44,755 nt of DNA from a virus. How positions within the stretch are numbered: the first letter of the stretch is position 1; the number at the start of each line of letters is the position of its first letter. The notes under the pieces are model-generated. The model was not told the DNA's origin, ran no database searches, and saw nothing but the letters and a program-made list of their open reading frames with translations. Shown one piece after another: positions 14,024 through 22,243 of the stretch. The position numbers were made by a program, and so were the translations under genes. The stretch spans positions 1 to 44,755 of IMG/VR virus record IMGVR_UViG_3300009610_000043; one strand, given 5' to 3'.

Positions 14024-14424
14024 CGATTTATCATGATGAGATCATCGAGAATGGTGTGGTGATTTATGCCACGATCTACGATACGGATACTAGCACTGCC
14101 ACGGTTGAGGAGAATGGTAGCGTAGTTGAGACTCGTCCGTTCACAGCAACAGAGCAAGAACGATTCGATGCTGTTCTTGGTGAAAAGAACGTTCATCAAA
14201 TGGAACAGGAATCTGGCGAGGCAGTCGATAAGTTACTCTTGGTAGTCGAAAATCTGAATGCCATTACGGATTTAACTAACTCAGAGATCAATGCTAATCC
14301 AGCAGCCATCATCAAGGATCTTGCCAGGGAATGTAAGACTATCGCTCGACAAGCCAATAGAGAAGCTCGTCTAACATCAGGTCGTACTGAAGATACTTAT
14401 ACTGGAGAAGAGGAGGTCGAATGA
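14020..14424 (+). CDS. hypothetical tail-region protein
   Basis: The protein has 134 residues, starting in an ATGA overlap. The first third is beta-rich (HDEIIENGVVIYATIYDTDTS), the rest helical (ERFDAVLGEKNVHQMEQESGEAVDKLL onwards), with a glutamate-rich end. I know similar proteins between tail-fibre genes of actinophages; none has a function I can name. Its placing inside a chain of overlapping fibre genes suggests a fibre-attachment or assembly role. Confidence 0.75.
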   Translation: MTIYHDEIIENGVVIYATIYDTDTSTATVEENGSVVETRPFTATEQERFDAVLGEKNVHQMEQESGEAVDKLLLVVENLNAITDLTNSEINANPAAIIKDLARECKTIARQANREARLTSGRTEDTYTGEEEVE

Positions 14425-14741
14425 GTAGTAAGATTATTGTTCATAAAGGTAGGACCAACATTCTCACAGTTAGCCTCGGAATTAATGTATCTGCTGACAC
14501 GATTACCAGTGAAATTCGTTCTGAACCTAACCAAGATTCTCCATTGATTGCCACTTGGGTTGTTTCCTTCAAGACAACTGGTGCAGATGGTGAGCTTATT
14601 TTGCGATTGGATGATAGTGTAACCAGCCAAATCAAGGCTAATAGTGGTTACATGGATTTGAAAAGAATCACCGGGGCAGAGCCGATTGCTGTTTTTGATA
14701 CGCCACTCGAGGTTAGTTTTAGAGGGACGGTGACAGTATGA
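14421..14741 (+). CDS. small beta-sandwich tail protein
   Basis: The 106-residue protein starts in an ATGA overlap and ends in another. It opens with KIIVHKGRTNILTVSLGINV and then alternates short strands (SEIRSEP, WVVSF, ELILRLDDSV) to the end. The layout matches the BppU-N/Ig-like minor tail protein at 12168 in size and position relative to a fibre gene, though the sequences differ. A fibre-base role is likely by analogy. Confidence 0.72.
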   Translation: MSSKIIVHKGRTNILTVSLGINVSADTITSEIRSEPNQDSPLIATWVVSFKTTGADGELILRLDDSVTSQIKANSGYMDLKRITGAEPIAVFDTPLEVSFRGTVTV

Positions 14742-15163
14742 GTGGCGAAATCAACGTAATTCAACGTACGCAAACCGTTATTGTTGAGCCAGCATCTTCA
14801 GCCGTATCGATTATCAATGCAGGCCCAGCCGGTCCAGGCGGGCCAGCCGGTTCCGCTAACTGGACTACAGCAAGAACCATCGAAACTGTATCGGCTGCTA
14901 CGTATTCAGTGGTTGCTGCTGATGCCGGGAAACTTAAGCGTCTAACTGTAGCTTGCACGATCACTCTTCCGTCTGGAGGAATCTCTGTTGGGCAGTTTGT
15001 CGATTTTGTTTGCATCACTGGCGTTTCCAATTTTGTTCTTGGCTCTGGTGCTACTTGGGATGTTCCACCAACTCCTACTGCGGTTGCTAGAACTGTTGGA
15101 TCGTTCGTAACAGCGATCAAGATGAGCGCTACTGCTTGGGCTCTGACTGGAGATCTCGCCTGA
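14738..15163 (+). CDS. minor tail fibre protein with short collagen stretch
   Basis: The protein has 141 residues and is coupled to both neighbours by start/stop overlap. It has a beta N-terminus, a very short triplet stretch (GPAGPGGPAG near 29-38), then a domain ending FVTAIKMSATAWALTGDLA, a type common at the C-termini of phage fibre and adhesion proteins (a capping beta-domain after TITLPSGGI). It probably forms a small trimeric tip or spike. Confidence 0.75.
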   Translation: MSGEINVIQRTQTVIVEPASSAVSIINAGPAGPGGPAGSANWTTARTIETVSAATYSVVAADAGKLKRLTVACTITLPSGGISVGQFVDFVCITGVSNFVLGSGATWDVPPTPTAVARTVGSFVTAIKMSATAWALTGDLA

Positions 15164-17739
15164 TGCCGTACACACTTGGGATCGTTTCATCGCATAGGAC
15201 GAAGATTGGTGCGACTTGGTTGGAGCCAATGACTGGAACAGCGTCAACTCCAGATGCGCCTGACTTAACGATCATTGATCCAGTTCGTATTGTGTTGCAT
15301 TGTCGTCCCTTCGATGATGTTGGGATTGTTGAACACTTTCCATTGGCGCAATGGGAAAACAGTGGTACTCCAGTATGGTTCTTCGGTCTGCGTCTCGCTG
15401 GATTGGTTCTTGGTAAGTACGATTCGGCTGGTGTCCGAGGCGATGTCACAACGATGAATGGTGCTGAACAAGGAGCTGCTCTTCATAAGAATCAAGATGG
15501 CTGGATTGGGTTAGAGGTTGAAAGAACAGCTGTTTCTGGGGTCAGTTCAATTGATGGTGTAAGTTGGACAGCAGTTCGGAAGACAGTAGTTGCTGCTTAT
15601 ACGATGCGTGATGGCACTTCTAAACTTACTATTGGTACACATGGTTCTAAGAATTTTAATGGCCGCATTTATTTAGCGAAGATGGAAGCAATTAAAAGAG
15701 CTAAACTTGTCTTTCCTGGGTATGCAGGAAATTGGGCCACAATTCCAGCTGCTGGAGCAATTGGCATTCCAACAGGTGATTGCGAAATCGTTGCTCGCGT
15801 GTCTAGTCCGGTGTGGGCTAATGCCGGGACCCCACAAGGCATTGCTATTGCTAAGAATGGCTCATACTATTTTCTTGTTGGGAGTTATATATCCTTCTGG
15901 ACGAATGGGGTATTTCCAGGTTCAACCGCTCATGGTTTCACGAATGGTTCAATTGGTTGGGTACGGGCAACACGTATAGCTTCGACTGGTGCGATAGCAT
16001 TTTACAGTGCACCAGATAGTCCTACAGAACCAACATCTTGGACAGCTCGTGGTACGGCGACTAGTACAGCTGGACCAATGACAGTTGGTGGTACTACTAT
16101 TTCATTGGGTGCGTATAATGCTGTGGCTAATCCATTCAATGGGCGCATATTACGTATTATTGTTCGTGATGGTATTGGTGGGACTGCGCTTACTGACGTT
16201 AGTGAGAATAATGCTGGGGTGATGTTAACTCCTACAACATTTGATGCTAATGTTGGTGGTACTGTAACAGTTAATACGAAGCAACCGCTTGCATTCGTTT
16301 TCCCTGGTATTGTTGGGAACTGGTTGAAGATTCCAAATGCTCAAGTAGCCGCGTTGCCAGCTGATGTTGAATTTGTTTTTAGATGTTCGATGCCCAATTG
16401 GTATGAAACAAGTGGTGTCGGGCATGGTATCGTTGGTAAGTTTATTACCGGTTCACGTATGTTTCTTATTCGACGCGTTTCCGGTAACATGCAACTTGTT
16501 TATACGCCAGCAGGTGGCGCAACACTTACGACATCCTACGCAGTTCCGCTTGGTTTTTCTCCAAATCAACTTATTTGGTTTCGTATTCGTCATGATGCTG
16601 ATAATGGAGCAAGTGGTCATACACAGACATTTGAATATTCAGCAGCTGACACGCCAACAAACGTCGAGCCTACTACGTGGACGTCGATGGGCGCAGCTAC
16701 TATTCGAACTCCAGCAGCAGCGTTAAGTTCGAATACGTATGATTATTTCATTGGCTCAGACGACCCATCTCGAAGTGCTTTGTGTCGTATTGATCGTGTT
16801 ATTATTCGTAATGGTTTTGCAGGCACTGTTGTACTTGATGTAAACAGCACTAACCCTTCTGCCGCAGGAGTATCATCGTTTACTGCGACAACTGGTGGAG
16901 TTGTTACAGTAGTTGATACTGGTATCAAGACGCACCTTGCGCCTCTTTACGGAACAGTAACGACCCCAGATCCTGTTACTTTGCCCGGGCAAGTTACGTT
17001 TGTCGCACGAGTGCGCGGTCCATCTGGCGGTACTGGCGATGTATCAATCGCTGGGCAATGGGCTACTAGCGGCCAATACTCTTGGTTGATTCAACGACGT
17101 GTGATTGGCGGAGCGCCTATTACTTGGTTGTCAACCAATGGAACCGCAAGTGCTCAAATCATTTCAACTGGCCCTGCGATTAGTCCAAACGATGAGTGGC
17201 TTGCGTTTGCATGGGATTTTGATAATGGTGTTCAACGTAGTGTTCAAATTTTGACATCTACTGATGGAATTACTTGGACTCCATACGGAAGCCCAATTAC
17301 TGGTGCTCGGTATCAACCTCTTGACAGTACTAGTGACATGCGTATTGGGGGTCATGGCGCTGGAGTCGGTTCTTCTTTCTTTGATGGGAACATCTATTCA
17401 GTTGAGGCGCGTACTGGGCTTGACCCAACAGCAGGAACACTTCTTTGGCGGTTTGATGCGGCTGAATACCCAGGTACAGGGACAGTGTTTACAGATCCTC
17501 GTGGTCGTGTATGGACGCTTACCGCAGCTGCTGCTATCGCGCAAGGCCATACGCATGTTGTGCAAAACGACCCACTGGTTCCCACGGTGAACATTGTCCA
17601 GCCACAGCCAGATTCAACAATTTGGGAATTCAATCCTAACGACTATCCACGTTACGGAACTGTTTATACCGATCCTCGTGGTCGAGTATGGACCTTAACT
17701 AGTGCTAACGCTATTCCGCAACCTCCGGTAGTTCCTTGA
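15163..17739 (+). CDS. large tail adhesion protein with LamG-like repeats
   Basis: ATG 15163 overlaps the previous stop (TGATG); 858 residues. After an N-terminal part with a concanavalin-like region, at least three further related modules follow: PGYAGNWATIPA (about 184), PGIVGNWLKIPN (about 381) and LYGTVTTPDPVTLPG (about 595). Each begins with a hydrophobic entry strand and ends near FNGRI or SIY-type strands, as LamG/concanavalin-like lectin folds do. Two copies of a 30-residue unit close the protein (YPGTGTVFTDPRGRVWTLT and YPRYGTVYTDPRGRVWTLT). Most likely this is a carbohydrate-binding tail protein for host surface glycans. Binding is inferred. Confidence 0.8.
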   Translation: MPYTLGIVSSHRTKIGATWLEPMTGTASTPDAPDLTIIDPVRIVLHCRPFDDVGIVEHFPLAQWENSGTPVWFFGLRLAGLVLGKYDSAGVRGDVTTMNGAEQGAALHKNQDGWIGLEVERTAVSGVSSIDGVSWTAVRKTVVAAYTMRDGTSKLTIGTHGSKNFNGRIYLAKMEAIKRAKLVFPGYAGNWATIPAAGAIGIPTGDCEIVARVSSPVWANAGTPQGIAIAKNGSYYFLVGSYISFWTNGVFPGSTAHGFTNGSIGWVRATRIASTGAIAFYSAPDSPTEPTSWTARGTATSTAGPMTVGGTTISLGAYNAVANPFNGRILRIIVRDGIGGTALTDVSENNAGVMLTPTTFDANVGGTVTVNTKQPLAFVFPGIVGNWLKIPNAQVAALPADVEFVFRCSMPNWYETSGVGHGIVGKFITGSRMFLIRRVSGNMQLVYTPAGGATLTTSYAVPLGFSPNQLIWFRIRHDADNGASGHTQTFEYSAADTPTNVEPTTWTSMGAATIRTPAAALSSNTYDYFIGSDDPSRSALCRIDRVIIRNGFAGTVVLDVNSTNPSAAGVSSFTATTGGVVTVVDTGIKTHLAPLYGTVTTPDPVTLPGQVTFVARVRGPSGGTGDVSIAGQWATSGQYSWLIQRRVIGGAPITWLSTNGTASAQIISTGPAISPNDEWLAFAWDFDNGVQRSVQILTSTDGITWTPYGSPITGARYQPLDSTSDMRIGGHGAGVGSSFFDGNIYSVEARTGLDPTAGTLLWRFDAAEYPGTGTVFTDPRGRVWTLTAAAAIAQGHTHVVQNDPLVPTVNIVQPQPDSTIWEFNPNDYPRYGTVYTDPRGRVWTLTSANAIPQPPVVP

Positions 17740-17749
17740 AAGGAGTAGC

Positions 17750-17956
17750 ATGCCTGAGATCGAATTCGGAGACATTACTCCAGACGATGTATACACTGAG
17801 GGCGATGAAGATGTTGATTGGTCTGAGGTAGATCTAATCGATAGTCAGATTCAAGACATTCAGGACATTGATGATGACGAGGAACGTCTAGAAGCCGCGA
17901 AACAATGGGTTGTCGAATTGAATGGAGGTGCTAATGGGGGCGTATTGGCTTCATGA
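17750..17956 (+). CDS. small acidic hypothetical protein
   Basis: The 68-residue protein has an ATG behind GAAAGGAGTAGC. It is strongly acidic (DDVYTEGDEDVDWSEVDLIDSQ, DDDEERLEAAKQW) and overlaps the endolysin start by 23 bp; the endolysin ribosome site lies within its last codons. Acidic small proteins at this place are common, and a partner of the lysis enzyme is conceivable. No family recognised. Confidence 0.7.
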   Translation: MPEIEFGDITPDDVYTEGDEDVDWSEVDLIDSQIQDIQDIDDDEERLEAAKQWVVELNGGANGGVLAS

Positions 17957-18785
17957 TATTGGGCATGCTCTTGCTGGTCTTCCTGTTGCTTATTACAGTG
18001 GATGGGAAACTCGTTCTCGATCGTCCGGTGGATTTGATAAGATTCTTGGCGTCTGTATTCATCACACAGCATCGAAGACCAGTCCAGAATCAGATATGAA
18101 CTACATGTGGAATGGTTCTCCAGATCGACCGGTTGGAAACCTTTACCTCGCTCGAGATGGAAACATCTGGATTGGAGCAGCTGGGGCAGCGAATACTCAG
18201 GGCAAGGGTGGACCACTCAATTGTCGAAACGGAACTGTTCCGTTGGACAAGGGTAATCAATACATGATTGCTATTGAGGCTGGGAACAATGGTACTGGAG
18301 AAGCATGGCCAAAGGCTCAAACTGATAGTTATGTGAAACTAGTTCGTCAACTGTGTGATCATTACGGTCTTAGTTACGGGCAAGATGTGTATGGCCATTA
18401 CGATTACACATTGCCTTCTTGTCCTGGACGTAAAGTTGATCCGTCTGGACCATCTCCATTTGGTTCTGTGAATGCGGGCCAAACGTGGGACATCGATGTT
18501 TTTCGTAGTGCTGTTGTAGATGTTTCACCCGAACCTGAACCCGAACCACCTAAGCCACCTGGCTGGAAGGATGACGACGTGCTTTTCGTAGTTGCTAAAG
18601 ACAGAGGTCCGGCTCTTGTTGGACCTGGATATTGGCATTACAGTCGTAACGATAACGAAGCTTTTGTTTGGCAAAAGATCTACGGTCCGCCAATTCAGCT
18701 TGACAATAGTTACGACTACGACACGCTTATGAGAACTATGGCTCTCGAGCCAGATGACGGTACTCTACTTGGGCCTGGCGCTTGA
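17934..18785 (+). CDS. endolysin, N-acetylmuramoyl-L-alanine amidase
   Basis: I use ATG 17934, 5 bases after GGAGGT; 283 residues. Residues about 35-170 form an amidase_2/PGRP-type zinc domain: IHHTAS (zinc His near 43-44), VGNLYLARDGNIWIGA, and GHYDYT...CPGRKVDP (His near 155, Cys near 163). A proline/glutamate hinge (EPEPEPEPPKPP) follows, then a C-terminal domain of about 70 residues (VVAKDRGPALVGPGYWHYSRND) that probably binds the cell wall. No signal peptide is visible, consistent with holin-dependent release. It cuts the amide bond between muramic acid and the stem peptide. It lies upstream of the terminase, distant from the holin candidate. Confidence 0.93.
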   Translation: MGAYWLHDIGHALAGLPVAYYSGWETRSRSSGGFDKILGVCIHHTASKTSPESDMNYMWNGSPDRPVGNLYLARDGNIWIGAAGAANTQGKGGPLNCRNGTVPLDKGNQYMIAIEAGNNGTGEAWPKAQTDSYVKLVRQLCDHYGLSYGQDVYGHYDYTLPSCPGRKVDPSGPSPFGSVNAGQTWDIDVFRSAVVDVSPEPEPEPPKPPGWKDDDVLFVVAKDRGPALVGPGYWHYSRNDNEAFVWQKIYGPPIQLDNSYDYDTLMRTMALEPDDGTLLGPGA

Positions 18786-18805
18786 TTAAATAGGAAGGAG
18801 GCCAA

Positions 18806-19138
18806 ATGAGTGCGAAACGTTCTCCAAAACGTCGACCAGCTACCACGGAAGAAAACCGTGAGAATCAAATGGTCTCACTTGCGATTGATTTGGCGGAAAA
18901 ACAACTTGCCGAGGGAACCGCTTCCGCTCAAGTTATTACGCATTATTTAAAACTTGGCTCTACAAGAGAACGACTTGAGCAAGAACGTCTTTATCGAGAG
19001 AATGAACTTCTCGGGGCTCGCGTGGACACCTTGGCTTCGGCGAAGAAGGTTGAGGAGCTATATTCAGCTGCTCTCGATGCTATGCGTTCTTATGCTGGCC
19101 GAGAAACACTGCAATACGACGATGATTATGATGATTAG
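18806..19138 (+). CDS. terminase small subunit-like protein
   Basis: The 110-residue protein has an ATG behind AGGAAGGAGG. It has a basic start (AKRSPKRRPATTEENRE), then VSLAIDLAEKQLAEGTASAQVITHYLKLGS, a long helical segment and an acidic end. This pattern is familiar from phages of Gram-positive bacteria, where the gene lies next to an HNH protein and the large terminase, as here. Probably it recognises the packaging site. I infer the role from place and pattern; no helix-turn-helix is obvious. Confidence 0.78.
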   Translation: MSAKRSPKRRPATTEENRENQMVSLAIDLAEKQLAEGTASAQVITHYLKLGSTRERLEQERLYRENELLGARVDTLASAKKVEELYSAALDAMRSYAGRETLQYDDDYDD

Positions 19139-19538
19139 GACATATTCAGAAGTAAAACGATTAGAAACATTCGAAGAAAGATTCGAATATTTGAAGTTAA
19201 ATGGTGAGGTTGGTCGTTCAACGTTTGGTTTTGATCGTTATGTTAATCAACAATTTTATGCATCACATGAGTGGAAAACAGTACGTCAAGCGGTTATATC
19301 TAGAGATAATGGGTGCGATTTAGGTATTTCTGGCTATGAAATTCATTCTAATATTCTTATTCATCATATCAATCCAATGAGTATTGATGACATAATCCAT
19401 GGTGAAGAGTGGATATTTAACCCAGAATATTTAATAACAACCACAAAAAACACGCATAACGCAATACATTTTGGTGATGATAAACTGCTTCCTAAGGTAG
19501 TTATTGCGCGTACTCGGAACGATACAAAGCTTTGGTAA
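19131..19538 (+). CDS. HNH endonuclease (packaging-associated)
   Basis: The start lies within the end of the previous gene; ATG at 19122, 19128 or 19131 are all possible in this frame and no ribosome site decides. About 135 residues. HNH pattern: HEWKTVRQAVISRDNGCDL, then ILIHHINPMSIDDI (catalytic HH), FNPEYLITTTKNTHNAIHFG (N and H). Small HNH proteins encoded beside terminases support DNA cutting during packaging in HK97-like phages. Codons are AT-richer than in the terminase. Phage-packaging function is likely; a free homing role is less so given the intact neighbours. Confidence 0.88.
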   Translation: MIRTYSEVKRLETFEERFEYLKLNGEVGRSTFGFDRYVNQQFYASHEWKTVRQAVISRDNGCDLGISGYEIHSNILIHHINPMSIDDIIHGEEWIFNPEYLITTTKNTHNAIHFGDDKLLPKVVIARTRNDTKLW

Positions 19539-19547
19539 AGGAGCAAC

Positions 19548-19664
19548 ATGGGTGATGAAGAAGAAGTAAGGGACGAAGATGTCCCTGAGGGTGCGGTTAC
19601 TGAGGAAAATCTGGTTAGTAATCAGACACCTGATCCGACCGACACAGAAGATGACGATGAGTAG
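19548..19664 (+). CDS. 38-residue acidic protein
   Basis: The ATG lies behind AAAGGAGCAAC and opens 38 codons rich in Asp and Glu (MGDEEEVRDEDVPEGAV, DTEDDDE). The strong ribosome site and clean spacing to the next gene support it. No family; it may be a DNA-mimic-like or head-assembly accessory peptide, which cannot be judged. Confidence 0.6.
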   Translation: MGDEEEVRDEDVPEGAVTEENLVSNQTPDPTDTEDDDE

Positions 19665-19681
19665 TATTTAAGGAGTTTGTA

Positions 19682-20068
19682 ATGGAAGAAAGCATTCTGA
19701 AAAGCACCAAGAAGATTCTCGGTCTTGCTGAAGATTACACTCCATTTGATTTGGATGTCATTACACACATTAATGCAGCTTTCTCCATTCTTAATCAATT
19801 GGGCGTTGGTTATGAAGATGGTTTTTGGATTGAAGATGAAGCTACTGTTTGGAATGACTACGGTGTTCCAGCCAATCAGCTTCATTTGGTCAAGACGTAT
19901 GTTTATTTAAAGGTTCGATCTTTGTTTGACCCTCCGGCTACTTCTTACCTCATTGAGGCTACGAACAATCAAATTAAAGAATACGAGTGGAGACTTAATA
20001 GCTTCCGAGAATGGGAGCTTGATCCCACAGATCCAATGGTAGAAGTACCGGATGAGGAGGTAGCATGA
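19682..20068 (+). CDS. head-tail connector (gp6-like) candidate
   Basis: The 128-residue protein has an ATG behind AAGGAGTTTGTA. It is helical throughout: SILKSTKKILGLAEDYTPFD, DVITHINAAFSILNQLGVG, LHLVKTYVYLKVRSLFDPP and a long acidic tail. This is the pattern of gp6-like head-tail connector proteins, with the short helix-turn-helix and the aromatic FDPP end. It stands before the terminase large subunit, a position seen in many relatives. The stop overlaps the next start. Confidence 0.78.
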   Translation: MEESILKSTKKILGLAEDYTPFDLDVITHINAAFSILNQLGVGYEDGFWIEDEATVWNDYGVPANQLHLVKTYVYLKVRSLFDPPATSYLIEATNNQIKEYEWRLNSFREWELDPTDPMVEVPDEEVA

Positions 20069-20445
20069 CGTCACCCGCTGTCAAAGAGTTTATCGAACAT
20101 CATGGCACTAAAGGAATGAAGTGGGGTGTTCGTAAAGCTCGAGGTGATAGAAGCGCGTTCAAGAAGCGCGGCAAAGAGCGAACTAAATTTGAAAAATCTC
20201 CGAAACGAATGACTTCTTCAGAACTTGAGAAGCGCATTCGTCGAATGGAGATTGAGAAGAGATACAACGAACTTAACAAGCGTGATGTATCTAAAGGCGA
20301 AGCTCTAGCATCTGAAATTCTTACAAACTCTGGTCGTAAGATCGCAACGACTGTTGTCGCTGGGGCTGGGTTGCTCGCAGTAAGAACTATCTTGACTAAG
20401 AAGATGGGTGCTGAAGCAGCAAACATGATTACCAGTAAGAAGTAG
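20065..20445 (+). CDS. small protein with HxGxxGMKWGVR tag
   Basis: The 126-residue protein starts in an ATGA overlap. Residues 12-23 read HHGTKGMKWGVR, a short motif I know from otherwise unrelated phage proteins of Gram-positive hosts (often head-linked). A very basic helical body follows (KKRGKERTKFEKSPKRM, ELEKRIRRMEIEKRYNEL) and one hydrophobic segment (IATTVVAGAGLLAVRTIL, about 93-110). It may be a virion or head-associated protein; the basic part could touch DNA. A related sequence, HYGILRRSGRYPWGSG, begins the DFDGD protein at 8239. Confidence 0.78.
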   Translation: MTSPAVKEFIEHHGTKGMKWGVRKARGDRSAFKKRGKERTKFEKSPKRMTSSELEKRIRRMEIEKRYNELNKRDVSKGEALASEILTNSGRKIATTVVAGAGLLAVRTILTKKMGAEAANMITSKK

Positions 20446-20462
20446 TTTATTGGAGGTAGGAG

Positions 20463-22208
20463 TTGACATTATCTAATACTGCAACTCCTTACTATTATGG
20501 AGAATTTCGTGACGCTGTAATTCGTGGAGACATTCCAGTTAATCGAGAAATCTCTATGGAGATGAATCGCATTGACGATCTCATTGCTAATCCTAATATT
20601 TATTATGATGACATGGCCGTTCATGGATTCATCAAGTATTGCGAGTTTGAACTTACACTTACTGACGGTAGTGATTTGCATCTTCTCGACACGTTCAAGC
20701 TTTGGGCTGAACAAATTTTTGGATGGTATTACTTCATTGAGCGAAGCGTTTATGAACCTGGCGCAGGTCCTGGCCAAGGACACTATGTGTCGAAGTCCAT
20801 CAAGAAGCGGCTCACTACAAAGCAATACCTGATTGTTGCAAGAGGCGCCGCAAAGTCAATGTATGCTAATTGTGTCCAAGCATACTTCTTAAATGTTGAT
20901 ACTGCAACTACCCATCAGATCACAACTGCTCCGACAATGAAGCAGGCCGATGAAGTAATGTCTCCCTTTCGAACGGCCATTACTAGATCAAGAGGCCCAC
21001 TCTTTCGATTCTTGACTGAGGGTTCTCTACAAAACACCACTGGGTCAAGAGCCCAAAGAGTGAAGTTGGCATCAACTAAAAAGGGTATTGAGAACTTTCT
21101 GACTGGATCTCTACTCGAGGTTCGGCCTATGACAATCAATAAGCTTCAAGGTCTTAGGCCTAAAGTATCAACGATTGATGAATGGTTGTCTGGAGACATC
21201 AGAGAAGATGTAGTTGGCGCCATTGAGCAGGGCGCTTCAAAGATGGACGACTATTTGATCGTTGCTGTTAGTTCAGAAGGAACTGTTCGAAACGGTTCTG
21301 GCGATACCATCAAAATGGAACTTTCTAGCATTCTTCGTGGTGAGTATCAAGCACCTCATGTTTCGATCTGGCACTACAAGTTAGACGAGATTGACGAAAT
21401 CGCTAATCCAGAGACTTGGTTAAAGGCGAATCCAAATCTTGGTAAGACTGTTACTTATGATGTTTATCATTTGGATGTTGAACGAGCTGAAAAAGCTCCT
21501 GCATCCAGAAACGACATCTTGGCAAAGCGATTTGGGATTCCAATGGAAGGCTATACGTATTTCTTTACGTATGAAGAGACGTTGCCGCATCGCGCAAGAG
21601 AGTTTTGGGGAATGCCCTGTGCTCTTGGTGCCGACCTCTCACAAGGTGACGACTTCTGTGCGTTCACACTTCTCTTTCCTTTTGCAAACTATTCGTTTGG
21701 CGTTAAAACGAGAAGTTACATTACATCCTTGACATTAATGAAACTTCCGGGAGCCATGCGTATGAAGTATGAAGAATTTATTACAGAAGGAAGCTTGCAA
21801 GTTCTGGATGGAACTGTTCTTGACATGATGGAGGTCTATGAGGACCTTGATCAGTTCATTCGTCAAAACGAGTATGATGTTCGTTGCTTCGGATTCGATC
21901 CATACAACGCGAAAGAGTTTGTTACTCGATGGGAAATGGAGAACGGATCTTTTGGAATTGAAAAAGTCATTCAGGGCGCTAGGACAGAATCGGTCCCGCT
22001 AGGTGAATTGAAAATCTTGTCGGAAGAACGCAAGTTGGTTTTCGATCAAGAGCTTATGTCATTCGCTATGGGTAATGCAGTTACTTTGGAGGATACGAAT
22101 GGAAACCGTAAACTTCTAAAGAAACGAGCTGAAGAAAAGATCGATAATGTCTCAGCCATGATGGATGCATACGTGGCTTACAAAGCCAACAAGGAGGCGT
22201 TCGAGTGA
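20463..22208 (+). CDS. terL: terminase large subunit
   Basis: The protein has 581 residues with a TTG start behind GGAGGTAGGAG. The ATPase part has a Walker A variant, ARGAAKS (126-132), a Walker B TIDEWL with D239-E240, and the coupling segment LIVAVSSEGT. The C-terminal nuclease shows ALGADLSQGDD (first metal aspartate near 391) and later FGFDPYNAKEF. This is the phage HK97/Sfi21-like large terminase that drives DNA into the head and cuts it. Length is normal. The gene follows small terminase, HNH and connector genes and precedes the portal, the usual packaging order. Confidence 0.95.
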   Translation: MTLSNTATPYYYGEFRDAVIRGDIPVNREISMEMNRIDDLIANPNIYYDDMAVHGFIKYCEFELTLTDGSDLHLLDTFKLWAEQIFGWYYFIERSVYEPGAGPGQGHYVSKSIKKRLTTKQYLIVARGAAKSMYANCVQAYFLNVDTATTHQITTAPTMKQADEVMSPFRTAITRSRGPLFRFLTEGSLQNTTGSRAQRVKLASTKKGIENFLTGSLLEVRPMTINKLQGLRPKVSTIDEWLSGDIREDVVGAIEQGASKMDDYLIVAVSSEGTVRNGSGDTIKMELSSILRGEYQAPHVSIWHYKLDEIDEIANPETWLKANPNLGKTVTYDVYHLDVERAEKAPASRNDILAKRFGIPMEGYTYFFTYEETLPHRAREFWGMPCALGADLSQGDDFCAFTLLFPFANYSFGVKTRSYITSLTLMKLPGAMRMKYEEFITEGSLQVLDGTVLDMMEVYEDLDQFIRQNEYDVRCFGFDPYNAKEFVTRWEMENGSFGIEKVIQGARTESVPLGELKILSEERKLVFDQELMSFAMGNAVTLEDTNGNRKLLKKRAEEKIDNVSAMMDAYVAYKANKEAFE

Positions 22209-22243
22209 CATTTAAGAAGAATCGATGAGGGGGGTGATGAATC

